DNA from: Allobosea sp. BH3 | GTDB lineage: Bacteria; Pseudomonadota; Alphaproteobacteria; Rhizobiales; Beijerinckiaceae | NCBI RefSeq assembly: GCF_025499465.1 | Contig: NZ_JAIMCA010000005.1 | Span: 618,511-682,510, forward strand | Direction: 5' to 3' | Length of the DNA: 64,000 nucleotides | In this document: positions 1-9,054 of the stretch, piece after piece | Layout: every line of letters starts with the position of its first letter | Numbering within the stretch: position 1 is the first letter of the stretch | Program-made: the position numbers and the translations under genes | Notes under the pieces: model-generated | Seen by the model: only the letters and a program-made list of their open reading frames with translations | What the model was told of the DNA's origin: nothing | The model's database searches: none

Positions 1-2100
1 GCTCATCTGATCGCCGGCGCTATCGTCGTTGGCGCGATGATCATCCTGAAATTCCTGAGGCCCTATGGCGTATGGCGGTTGATCGCGCTCGGCCTGGGGA
101 CGGCGATGGTGCTGCGCTACGTGTACTGGCGCACGACGAGTACGCTTCCGCCGGTCAACCAGCTCGAGGACTTCATCCCTGGCCTGATCGTCTATCTCGC
201 CGAACTCTACAACATCGGCATGCTGTTCCTCAGCCTTTTCGTCGTGGCGATGCCGCTGGCGAAGCGCAAGACGCCACCGATCGACCTGGAGAACGCCCCC
301 ACGGTCGATGTCTTCGTGCCCTCCTACAACGAGGATGCGGAGATGCTGGCGATGACATTGTCGGCGGCGCTGGCGATGGACTATCCGGCAGGTCGGCTGA
401 ACGTCTATCTGCTCGACGATGGCGGCACCGACGAGAAGTGCAACGCCGACAATTTCGTCGCTGCCAATGAGGCCCGCGAACGCCGCGCGACCCTGCAGAA
501 GCTCTGCGAGGGGCTTGGTGCCATCTATCTGACGCGCGAGCGCAATACCAGCGCCAAGGCCGGCAACCTGAACAACGGCATCGCCAATTCGCAGGGCGAG
601 CTGATCGTCGTCTTCGATGCGGATCACGCACCTGCCCGCAGCTTCCTGACCGAGACCGTCGGCTTTTTCGGTCAGGATCCGAAGCTGTTCCTGGTGCAGA
701 CCCCGCACTTCTTCATCAACCCGGATCCTCTCGAGCGCAATCTTCAGACCTTCAGGACCATGCCGTCGGAGAACGAGATGTTCTACGGCATCATCCAGCG
801 CGGCCTCGACAAATGGGACGCGTCCTTCTTCTGCGGTTCGGCCGCGGTGCTGCGGCGCACGGCGCTGAAGACGACGAACGGCTTTTCCGGCCGCAGCATC
901 ACCGAGGACGCCGAAACGGCGATCACGCTGCATGCCACCGGCTGGCATAGCGTCTATGTCGACAAGCCGCTCATCGCCGGGCTGCAGCCGGCGACCTTCA
1001 CCAGCTTCATCGGTCAGCGTTCACGTTGGGCCCAGGGCATGATGCAGATCCTTCTGTTCCACCGCCCGATGTTCAAGCGTGGTCTCTCCCTGCCCCAGCG
1101 GCTTTGCTATTCGTCCTCCGCGCTGTTCTGGCTGTTCCCCTTCGCGCGACTGATCTTCCTGATCGCGCCGCTGTTCTATCTGTTCTTCGGGCTCGAAATC
1201 TTCACGGCCTCCGGAGCCGAGTTCTTCGCCTATGTGCTCAGCTACATGGCGGTGAACCTGATGATGCAGAACTATCTCTATGGCCGCTATCGCTGGCCAT
1301 GGATCTCCGAACTCTACGAATTCATCCAGTCGATCTACCTGCTGCCGGCGGTGATCTCCGTCCTGCTCAATCCGACCAAGCCGACCTTCAAGGTCACGGC
1401 CAAGAACGAAACGCTGGACACAAGGCGAGTCTCGGAGCTCGGCAGGCCCTTCTTCGTCATCTTCGCCGTGCTGGCGCTCGGAGTCGTCGCCACCTATTGG
1501 CGCACCATCACCGAGCCCTACAACGCCGACACCACGCTGGTCGTGGGGCTGTGGAACATCCTCAACCTGCTGATGGCTGGATGCGCCCTCGGTGTCGTTT
1601 CGGAGCGGCCGGAAGGGCGGGCCGCCCGGCGTTTCGCCGTGAAGCGGCGCGGCGAGATCACCATCGACGGCGTGACCTCGCCGATCATCACGGAGAACGT
1701 CTCCGTCGACGGCATCGCTATCCGCGTCTTGTCCAAAGACCTTGACAACGTATCGGTGGGGACCCCCGCCAACGCCTCGTTCGAGACCACGATCGACATG
1801 CCGCGCGGAACCTTGCCGCTCCGCATCAGGCGCATAGCTCCTGACGATAAGGGCTTGATGATAGGCTGCAGCTACGAGCCCAGCGAACCGCTGCACAGCC
1901 GTATCATCGCCGATCTCGCCTTCTCCGATGCCGAGAACTGGAGCCGCTTCCAGCAGGGCCGGCGCCGGAACATGGGCGTCGTCTACGGGACGCTGCGCTT
2001 CCTGCGGATCGCCGTGTTCCAGACGAGCCGCGGCCTGTCCTACCTTTTCCGGCTCTACCGGTTCTCCAAAGGCATCTCCCGACCTGGAGCGGCGGAATGA
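1..2100 (+). CDS. bcsA: Cellulose synthase catalytic subunit BcsA (5' end outside window)
   Basis: Inner-membrane GT2 glycosyltransferase that polymerises UDP-glucose into cellulose. The frame is open from the first base, so the true start lies upstream; the ATG at 37 is internal or an alternative. The family-2 signature is complete: DD in LLDDGG (nt 415-420), FDADHAP (nt 613), TED (nt 901) and QRSRW (nt 1015). Membrane segments lie before and after the catalytic domain. A C-terminal PilZ domain is visible from the Arg cluster RRFAVKRR (about nt 1627) and NVSVDG (nt 1696), so activation by cyclic-di-GMP is expected from the family. The last 4 nt overlap bcsB, indicating translational coupling. 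Confidence 0.95.
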   Translation, partial: AHLIAGAIVVGAMIILKFLRPYGVWRLIALGLGTAMVLRYVYWRTTSTLPPVNQLEDFIPGLIVYLAELYNIGMLFLSLFVVAMPLAKRKTPPIDLENAPTVDVFVPSYNEDAEMLAMTLSAALAMDYPAGRLNVYLLDDGGTDEKCNADNFVAANEARERRATLQKLCEGLGAIYLTRERNTSAKAGNLNNGIANSQGELIVVFDADHAPARSFLTETVGFFGQDPKLFLVQTPHFFINPDPLERNLQTFRTMPSENEMFYGIIQRGLDKWDASFFCGSAAVLRRTALKTTNGFSGRSITEDAETAITLHATGWHSVYVDKPLIAGLQPATFTSFIGQRSRWAQGMMQILLFHRPMFKRGLSLPQRLCYSSSALFWLFPFARLIFLIAPLFYLFFGLEIFTASGAEFFAYVLSYMAVNLMMQNYLYGRYRWPWISELYEFIQSIYLLPAVISVLLNPTKPTFKVTAKNETLDTRRVSELGRPFFVIFAVLALGVVATYWRTITEPYNADTTLVVGLWNILNLLMAGCALGVVSERPEGRAARRFAVKRRGEITIDGVTSPIITENVSVDGIAIRVLSKDLDNVSVGTPANASFETTIDMPRGTLPLRIRRIAPDDKGLMIGCSYEPSEPLHSRIIADLAFSDAENWSRFQQGRRRNMGVVYGTLRFLRIAVFQTSRGLSYLFRLYRFSKGISRPGAAE

Positions 2101-4538
2101 CCGGCCTTCGGAACTCCCTCCTCCTGGCCGTGGCCGCTGCGCAAGTGGCCTGGTATCCGAGCCTCGTCGCCGCGCAGGACGCGCCTTCCCCCGCCCCGGC
2201 GCCGTTCATGATCGCGCCTCAGAGCCCGCCGGCAGCACCGGCGCCCGTCCCCGCTCCTGCGCCTCAGCGGGAAGCGCCCCCGCCTCCCGTTCTGTCGGCG
2301 CTCGCCTTCAAGCCGCTTCTGCCGGCGGCACGCGTGACGCTCGAAGGCGAGAGCGACCAGCGCAGCTGGGCGTTCTTCCTAAGCCAGGAAGAGGCTGCCG
2401 CGGACCTCAATCTCGACCTGGCCTTTCAGAATGCTCTGGTCGTGATGCCGGAAGTGTCGCGACTGACGGCCCGGATCAACGGCGAGCGTGTGGTCGAACT
2501 GCCGATCGCCTCGTCGGACCGGCTGAAATCGACCTCCATCGCCATCCGCAAGGGGCTGCTCAGGCCCGGCCAGAACACGATCTCCTTCGAAGCCCTGCAA
2601 CGGCATCGGACGGACTGCACCGTGGGCTCGACCTATGAACTCTGGACGCGCATCGACGGGGCCGGAACAAGGCTGGCGTTCCGCGGCGGGCAGGCGCAGC
2701 GCCCCGGGCTGCGCAGCCTTGACGACCTGCCGGCCGTCGGGGCCGACGAGAACGGCCAGACCACGATCTTCATCGTCGCGCCCGGCGCGGCGAGCGCGAC
2801 GGCAGCAAACAGCATCATTGCCGTGTCCCAGGCCGTCGCTCTGCGCGGACGCTTCGGTCAGGTGGCGGTGCGTGTCAGCGAGCGCCTGCCGGACCGTATC
2901 CGCCCGGGCACGCTAACGGTTCTGCTCGGCACCACCAGCGAGCTGCGCAGCCTGCTCGGGACGCTGCCTCCCGATGCGGGTGGCCGCAGCTTCATCGGCC
3001 TCGTGCCCCCTAACAGGGAAGGCGCTCCCACCCTGCTCGTGACCGGCGAAAGCTGGGCGGAGCTTGATGCCGCCGTCGCCAAGCTTTTGACGGCGCCGGT
3101 TTCGCGGCCCACCAACATGAATCGCAGCATGATGGAAACGTTGCGCTGGCACGTGCCCGACGCGCCCTTCATTTCCGACCGGCGGGCGCTGCGGTTCTCG
3201 GAACTCGGAATCCCGACCCAGGAATCATCCGGTCGGCGCATGCGGGTGCGCGCGGTCGTGGCCATGCCCGGAGATTTCTACGCTAACGCCTATGGCGAGG
3301 CGACGCTCTATCTCGACGGCGCCTATTCGGACGAAGTCCTTCCCGGCCAGAGCCGTATCGAGATCTTCGTCAACGGCAATGTCGCCGCCACGGTGCCGCT
3401 CAACGCCGCGACGGGCGGCCTGTTCCAACAGTTCCCGATCACGGTGCCGTTGAGGCATTTCCGGCCGGGCATCAACGAGATTTGGTTCGAGGCGGTGACA
3501 CTTGCGCGGTCCGACTTGGCCTGCGGACCCGGTGCGACCCTGCCGGGCAAGAGCCGGTTCGGATTGTTCGACACCACCACTTTCTCCGTCCCCTCCTTCG
3601 CCAAGATCGGCGTCAGTCCCAATCTCGCGGCGGTCGCGGGCACAGGCTTCCCGTACTCCATCGCGTCGCGGGTCGCCCTGCTCACAGGCCGGCCGGATAC
3701 CGCCGATATCGGCGCCGCCGCGACGCTTCTCGCCCGGCTCGCTCAACGCGCCAGCCGGCCGCTCTCCGTCGAGGTCGTTACCAGCGCGGCCGCCATAGGC
3801 GATCGACCCGCGCTGATCGTCGGCGCGGCCGGCCAGTTGCCCACGGGGGTGCTTCCCCGCGTCGGAGTAGCCGACAATGTGCGCGCGACCTGGCCCGTGC
3901 GACAGGATGCCGTGGTGGTGACGCCCGACTCCGAGGGCACCGCCGTCTTTGACGCCGTGATCGACCGACTGCAGGGACGACAGGTAACCCCGGAACAGTC
4001 CGGCGGTGCCGCCCCGACGACCGAGGCAATCCGCGATCGCTGGCGCGGTTCGCTCGGCGGCCCCCTCGCTCGTTACTTCATTTCCTTCGACCGGTGGCTG
4101 CAACGAACCTTCGACCTCTCCTTCGCGCAGTTGCGCTCGCCTTCCCGCACAAGGACGCTTTACGAGCCGGCGGAGGGAACCGATCTGATCGCAGCTCAGG
4201 CCAGCGACCCTGAGACGCGGCAGGTCTGGACGGCTTTCGTCGCCCGCCGCGAGGAAACCCTGGCAAGCACGGTGGACAGGATCGTCTCGCCCGGCAACTG
4301 GGCCAGCATGGCGGGCCAGATCACAGCCTTCCGCGGCGCCCAGGAGACGCATGTCATCTCTGCAGACAGCACCTCCTTCGTCATGACGCGGCCCTTCAGC
4401 CTGACCAATATGCGTCTGGTCTTCGCAAACTGGATGTCGAGCAACATCGGCGTCTATGCACTCGCTCTGCTCATGGCCTGTATTGGTCTCGGCATCGGCA
4501 CCTCACTGATGCTCAGACGGCTAGGACGGCGATCATGA
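2097..4538 (+). CDS. bcsB: Cellulose synthase periplasmic subunit BcsB
   Basis: Periplasmic, membrane-anchored partner of BcsA that guides the growing glucan. The 813-aa product has an N-terminal signal peptide (residues 1-26, ending about SLVAAQ), a Pro/Ala-rich linker, the long beta-rich BcsB body and one C-terminal transmembrane helix (about residues 783-805) followed by a basic tail. Length and layout match the family. It starts in an ATGA overlap with bcsA and ends in a 4-nt overlap with bcsZ. Confidence 0.93.
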   Translation: MTGLRNSLLLAVAAAQVAWYPSLVAAQDAPSPAPAPFMIAPQSPPAAPAPVPAPAPQREAPPPPVLSALAFKPLLPAARVTLEGESDQRSWAFFLSQEEAAADLNLDLAFQNALVVMPEVSRLTARINGERVVELPIASSDRLKSTSIAIRKGLLRPGQNTISFEALQRHRTDCTVGSTYELWTRIDGAGTRLAFRGGQAQRPGLRSLDDLPAVGADENGQTTIFIVAPGAASATAANSIIAVSQAVALRGRFGQVAVRVSERLPDRIRPGTLTVLLGTTSELRSLLGTLPPDAGGRSFIGLVPPNREGAPTLLVTGESWAELDAAVAKLLTAPVSRPTNMNRSMMETLRWHVPDAPFISDRRALRFSELGIPTQESSGRRMRVRAVVAMPGDFYANAYGEATLYLDGAYSDEVLPGQSRIEIFVNGNVAATVPLNAATGGLFQQFPITVPLRHFRPGINEIWFEAVTLARSDLACGPGATLPGKSRFGLFDTTTFSVPSFAKIGVSPNLAAVAGTGFPYSIASRVALLTGRPDTADIGAAATLLARLAQRASRPLSVEVVTSAAAIGDRPALIVGAAGQLPTGVLPRVGVADNVRATWPVRQDAVVVTPDSEGTAVFDAVIDRLQGRQVTPEQSGGAAPTTEAIRDRWRGSLGGPLARYFISFDRWLQRTFDLSFAQLRSPSRTRTLYEPAEGTDLIAAQASDPETRQVWTAFVARREETLASTVDRIVSPGNWASMAGQITAFRGAQETHVISADSTSFVMTRPFSLTNMRLVFANWMSSNIGVYALALLMACIGLGIGTSLMLRRLGRRS

Positions 4539-5554
4539 GACGGTTTCTCGCCGCAATGGCCGTGACCCTGCTCGGCTTCTCGCAGGCAGCGCACGCCGTC
4601 GTGCCCGCCGATGCCTGGGCGCTCTACCGGCAGAAATTCGTCACGGCGGAGGGGCGCGTCATCGACGACGCGAATGGCGGGATCAGCCATAGCGAGAGCC
4701 AGGGCTACGGCCTGATGCTCGCCTGCCTGGCGGGAGATCGCAGCACCTTCGCCAGCATCTTCGCCTTCACGCGGACGGAACTGCTGATCCGCGACGACGG
4801 GCTTGCCGCCTGGCGCTGGGATCCGAACGCGAAGCCCCACGTCACCGACATCAACAACGCCAGCGACGGGGACCTGCTGATCATCGACGCGCTGGCCTGT
4901 GCCGGGGCCCGGTGGGCGATGCCGGCCTACACAGCGGCTGCGACCCAAATCGCTCGCTCGCTGGCCAAGGTCGCTCTGCTGCGTCGCGGCGGCGAGACCT
5001 GGCTGATGCCGGCCGCCGTAGGCTTTTCCGAGAAGGATCGGGCGGACGGGCCGGTGGTCAACCCGTCCTACTGGATCTTCGAGACCTTTCCCCTGCTCAC
5101 CAAGCTGACAGGCGACCAGAGCTGGATGCACGCGCAGGCCACAGGCCTGAAGCTGCTCGACGGCCTTGCGAAACGAAAGATGCCGGCGCCCGAATGGCTG
5201 TCGGTGAAGGCCGAGCCGAAGCCGGCCGAAGGCTTTCCGGCCCATCTCGGCTACAATGCGATTCGCATCCCGCTCTACCTGCTGCGGGCGGGGATCGCGG
5301 ACAAGGCGCGGCTGGAGCCTTTCCGGCAGGCATGGGCCAATGGAACAGCGGTGATCGATGTGCGCAGCGGCAAGGTCGTGGAGCCCCTGCCCGATCCGGG
5401 CTATCGCATCCTCGCAGCGGCCATGGACTGTGCGCTCGACCGCAAGCCGCTCCCTGCTGAACTGAAGACCTTCCAGCCGACGCTCTACTACCCGTCGACA
5501 CTGCATCTGCTCTCCCTCTCGATGCTGAGCGAGAGGTATCCGCAATGCATGTGA
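4535..5554 (+). CDS. bcsZ: Periplasmic endoglucanase, glycosyl hydrolase family 8 (BcsZ)
   Basis: Endo-beta-1,4-glucanase accompanying cellulose synthase and needed for normal cellulose export in many bacteria. The 339-aa protein has a signal peptide (about 22 residues, ending QAAHA). GH8 signatures follow: SHSESQGYGLML, with the catalytic acid Glu in SES, and NNASDGDLLI, with the conserved Asp. The length is normal. Its start overlaps the bcsB stop and its end overlaps the next gene by 10 nt. Confidence 0.93.
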   Translation: MRRFLAAMAVTLLGFSQAAHAVVPADAWALYRQKFVTAEGRVIDDANGGISHSESQGYGLMLACLAGDRSTFASIFAFTRTELLIRDDGLAAWRWDPNAKPHVTDINNASDGDLLIIDALACAGARWAMPAYTAAATQIARSLAKVALLRRGGETWLMPAAVGFSEKDRADGPVVNPSYWIFETFPLLTKLTGDQSWMHAQATGLKLLDGLAKRKMPAPEWLSVKAEPKPAEGFPAHLGYNAIRIPLYLLRAGIADKARLEPFRQAWANGTAVIDVRSGKVVEPLPDPGYRILAAAMDCALDRKPLPAELKTFQPTLYYPSTLHLLSLSMLSERYPQCM

Positions 5555-7722
5555 GATCGACCGTCTTCCTGCTCGCGGTTTCCGGAGCCGCCTTTTATGC
5601 CCTGGGCCGCTACGGCCATGAGGGCAGCTGGATGGGGAACGCCCCGCCGGCCATCGACTCCGCCCAGGCGCAAAGTTCGTCCGATGCAGCCCCGCCGCCG
5701 GCAACCGCATCGCAGCCGGGGCTCGACCTGGCCCAGGCTCCGGGCACAGCGGCACCCGGCCGACCGGCAACCCCGCAACCGCCGGCCCAACCGCAAAAAG
5801 TCGATGAATCGGCCCTGCGCTATTTCGCGTCGCAGGGCGACACCCGCCGGTATGAGGCCGAGCTCGCCCGCCTCAGGGCGCTCTATCCCGACTGGCGGCC
5901 GCCGACCGACCTGACATCGCAGGGGGCGGTCTCTGATCCCGAGCTCGAACGGATGTGGAAGCTCTTCACGGAGGGAAAGTTCGGTGAAGTCCGCGCTGCG
6001 ATCGCACAGCGCAGCAGCACCGATCCCAACTGGCGCGCGCCCGCCGATCTGGAGGAGCAGCTCAACAGGGCAGAGGCCTCCCAGCGCCTCGTCAACGCAT
6101 CGAACGCCCGGCAATGGGAACAGGTCATCCGCCTCGGCACCGAGACGCCGGCCCTGCTGACCTGCGCCAATGTCGGTGCGCTCTGGCGCGTCGCGGAAGC
6201 GTTCACCCAGACCGGCAAGCCTGAACGGGCACGTGACGCCTATGCCTATGTGCTGACGAATTGCAGCAACCCGGCCGAGCGGGTCGGCACCATGCAGAAG
6301 GCGGTCGCGACGCTGCCCGAAGCTCTCTACGCCCCGCTTCTGGCGCAGGAGCGGCAAAGCGAGTTCACGAGCATCCGCGACGAGCTTGCCCGGCGCCGTG
6401 TCGGAGCGGCCGCCGAGGACGCCGCCCATCCTGCCTCGCCGGACGACATTAGGCGGATCGAGGCGCTCGCCAACGCCTCGACCACGCCGGACGATGCGAT
6501 CCTGCTGGGCTTTCACGCGCTGCGCCACAAGGACCCGGCCAAGGCCGCAACCTGGTTCCAGACGGCGCTGTCTCGAAATGGCGGCGCGAAGGCCGCCGAA
6601 GGTGCCGTGCTCGCATTGGCCGCTACCCAGAAATACCAGGAGGCAGAGGCGCTCGGCGCACAGTGGCTGGAGTCAGGCGCGGCGAACCGCAAGGCCTATC
6701 TCGACGCCGTGACCACGCTTGTCGCGCAGGAACCACCACCGAAGCTCGACCGGACGGTCATAGAGCGTATTGCCAAGACGGTCGGCACCGACCGCTATGC
6801 TCCGGGTGCCGCAGCGCTCGGGTGGTATGCCTACAATGCCGGCCAGACGGCCCCGGCCGGCACCTGGTTCCAGACGGCCCTGTCCTGGGACCGCGGCTAC
6901 GAGCCGGCTGCCTATGGGCTCGCGCTCGTGTATCAGCGCCTGCGCGACCAGGCGCAGTTGCGCAGGATCATGACCGAATGGGGCGGGCGCTCGCCACGGA
7001 TCGCCTCAATCTTGGATCAGCCCCGCGGTCGCAGCGCGACACGAAGCAGCCAGACCGTGCCCGTGGAAGAGCGCGCTCCGACCAGGACAGAACGTACTGA
7101 AGAGATTGCGGAACGTCGGCTTCCTGTTGAGCGGCCGCGCTCCATCGATCGCGATGATGCCGACCCGGCCCCTGTGAGAAGGAACGTCCGCGCGACGCCG
7201 CCAGTCGGCACCGGCGGCGGCAGCGGGGGCGGCACGTCCGCAGCCGCGGCCCTTCAACGCGGCTGGAGGCTGCTCGACCTGAAGCGCCCTGCTGCGGCGG
7301 CGGAGGCCTTTGATTTCGCTCTGCGCAACGGCAGCGGCCAGGTGGCGGCCGATGCCGCAACGGGCAAGACCTACGCCAAGCTTCAGCAAGGATTGTCGTC
7401 GGAGGCAGCTGTCGCGGCGTCCGGCGCCCATGTCCCGCCGGAACGCCGCAACGAATTCGCCACCCTCCTGCTCTCGGAACGGTTCTACGCGGAATATGAG
7501 GCCAAGGACTACAACAAGGCGCTCGTGACCCTGTCCGAACGGGGACGCTTTGCTCCCGAGACGACAGACCTGATGATGATGCGCGGCTGGGCCTACTTCA
7601 ATCTCGGCCGCTACGACGATGCCGAGCATGTGTTCCAGGCCGTGTATCGCGCAAATGGCTCGTCGCAGGCGATGGCAGGCATCTCGGCCGTGCGCGCGGC
7701 CACCAAGCGCGACAGGTACTAA
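5545..7722 (+). CDS. TPR-repeat protein of the cellulose operon, BcsC-like without a barrel
   Basis: A 725-aa protein with an N-terminal signal anchor (about residues 5-22), a Pro/Ala/Gln-rich linker, many tetratricopeptide-like helical pairs (about residues 85-500), a low-complexity Arg/Pro/Gly linker (about 500-570) and further TPRs to the end. Its place as fourth gene suggests the periplasmic scaffold role of BcsC. However, the roughly 300-residue outer-membrane beta-barrel that closes classical BcsC is absent, so a different outer-membrane exit must be used. The overlap with bcsZ makes it part of the operon. Confidence 0.8.
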   Translation: MHVRSTVFLLAVSGAAFYALGRYGHEGSWMGNAPPAIDSAQAQSSSDAAPPPATASQPGLDLAQAPGTAAPGRPATPQPPAQPQKVDESALRYFASQGDTRRYEAELARLRALYPDWRPPTDLTSQGAVSDPELERMWKLFTEGKFGEVRAAIAQRSSTDPNWRAPADLEEQLNRAEASQRLVNASNARQWEQVIRLGTETPALLTCANVGALWRVAEAFTQTGKPERARDAYAYVLTNCSNPAERVGTMQKAVATLPEALYAPLLAQERQSEFTSIRDELARRRVGAAAEDAAHPASPDDIRRIEALANASTTPDDAILLGFHALRHKDPAKAATWFQTALSRNGGAKAAEGAVLALAATQKYQEAEALGAQWLESGAANRKAYLDAVTTLVAQEPPPKLDRTVIERIAKTVGTDRYAPGAAALGWYAYNAGQTAPAGTWFQTALSWDRGYEPAAYGLALVYQRLRDQAQLRRIMTEWGGRSPRIASILDQPRGRSATRSSQTVPVEERAPTRTERTEEIAERRLPVERPRSIDRDDADPAPVRRNVRATPPVGTGGGSGGGTSAAAALQRGWRLLDLKRPAAAAEAFDFALRNGSGQVAADAATGKTYAKLQQGLSSEAAVAASGAHVPPERRNEFATLLLSERFYAEYEAKDYNKALVTLSERGRFAPETTDLMMMRGWAYFNLGRYDDAEHVFQAVYRANGSSQAMAGISAVRAATKRDRY

Positions 7723-8051
7723 TGCGTTACCGGAACCGGCAGAGCGAACCGCTGCGTCCGTTTCCGGGCAGCAGTCCAATGCCGGCTATTGGCGCTGAGC
7801 CGCCTCATTGTGATAGCGAAACTTGGAGAAGTGCTGACGCTGCACAAGGGTATTGTGACCGATTGACCTCGGCGCTTCTTGATCGACCGCGGTTGTCCTG
7901 CCGATGACTCCGGGAGTTTGGATCTGGGCGGGCGAGCGGCTTCGGCTACTGGAAAACCACCGAGGGCGCGATACACGTCATGATCAGCGCTGCATCCCCA
8001 GGTCCGCTTTCGGACGGCATCTCAATGTCCGGAAGTGGCGCACGCTGGACA
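7723..8051. other. Intergenic gap between converging genes
   Basis: Gap between the end of the cellulose operon and the converging YHS gene. No convincing reading frame, hairpin with a T-tract, or RNA gene was seen. Confidence 0.6.
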
Positions 8052-8519
8052 CTATCGAATATCGGTCGCGCTCAGGCGCGGCCAGTTGCCGTTAGCCCTT
8101 GCTATGAACCGCCTCGTATCGGCGAGCCAGGTCTTCCTCACACCTAGATCATAGTTCAGGTAGAGCCTGCCATCGACAATCGACCAGGCGTCGGGCTCGA
8201 TCTGGACCAGATAGCCACGCGAGGTGCCGTAAGCACAGAAGCCGCCATAGGCCGGCAGGTAGCGCTGCGGATCGGCTTCGAACAGCGCCTTGTGCTCGGA
8301 GTTGGCGAAGCGCCAGATCGCTCCGCCATAGGTGGCGGAGAATTCCGGCTTCCCGGGCCGCGGGCCACCGTCGCGAAAATACGCGACGGGGTCGTAGCCG
8401 CGGATCGCGACGCCCTCCGGCGATCCCAGCGTGTTGACCGGGCGGAACGTGTCCGCTTGCGCCGCAGGCGCGGCGAGGACCGCGCCTGAGAGCAGGATGA
8501 AGCCGCGTCTGTCGAGCAT
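8052..8519 (-). CDS. Exported YHS-domain protein
   Basis: A 155-aa protein beginning MLDRRGFIL, with an RR-containing signal peptide and an Ala-rich cleavage region (AAPAAQA). The body carries the YHS pattern VAIRGYDPVAYF, followed by conserved FANSEHKALF and YGGFCAYG. YHS proteins of this type are periplasmic and thought to bind metal; the function is unproven. The start at 8519 was chosen because a longer frame to 8579 lacks a signal peptide and overlaps the upstream gene. It lies 25 nt after the membrane-protein gene, probably co-transcribed. Confidence 0.8.
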   Translation of the reverse strand: MLDRRGFILLSGAVLAAPAAQADTFRPVNTLGSPEGVAIRGYDPVAYFRDGGPRPGKPEFSATYGGAIWRFANSEHKALFEADPQRYLPAYGGFCAYGTSRGYLVQIEPDAWSIVDGRLYLNYDLGVRKTWLADTRRFIARANGNWPRLSATDIR

Positions 8520-8544
8520 GGGTTTCTCACGTCCTTGCGCTGGC

Positions 8545-9030
8545 TCAGGACCTGCGTGCTTCCAGCGCCTCGAAGACATAGGCCGCGAGGTAGCCGTAGA
8601 TCGCGTGCCCGACGAGGCTCATGAAGGAGAGGCGCGGCACGTCGTTGAGCAGGAAGTGCTGGCCCGCGAGCGGGGCGAAGAAAGCGAGCGCGATGAAATA
8701 GGTGATCACGCCCCAGATCCAGCCATCGGCCGGCATGCCGAAACTCCTGACCCAGCGCGTCAGCAGCCAGTAGCCGAGCGGATAGAACAGGAAGCCGGTG
8801 ATGTAGTGCAGGAGCTTCGCCACCGGTGCCGAGAGCTGGAGGCCGAGCTGGTGGTGGAACAGCGCCTTTACCAGCTCCGGGGGCTCCAGCGGATACTCGG
8901 CGAACCAGGCGGTCGGCACGGCTGCGAAGAGCTCCCAGAAGCCGAGGCCGGCGAAGCCGCCGAGCGCGAGGTTGATGACGGTGCGGGTGGACGGCAGGGC
9001 GAAGCTGCGGGTCATCGTGGCGGTGCTCAT
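8545..9030 (-). CDS. Four-helix membrane protein, function unknown
   Basis: A 161-aa protein with about four hydrophobic helices (around residues 18-38, 72-92, 105-125 and 135-155). It is probably an inner-membrane protein and I do not recognise the family by name. It sits between the TPR gene (24 nt upstream) and the YHS gene (25 nt downstream) on the same strand, so it is likely part of that minus-strand operon. Confidence 0.7.
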   Translation of the reverse strand: MSTATMTRSFALPSTRTVINLALGGFAGLGFWELFAAVPTAWFAEYPLEPPELVKALFHHQLGLQLSAPVAKLLHYITGFLFYPLGYWLLTRWVRSFGMPADGWIWGVITYFIALAFFAPLAGQHFLLNDVPRLSFMSLVGHAIYGYLAAYVFEALEARRS

Positions 9031-9054
9031 GGTTTGCTTCCTTCGGCTGATGGG

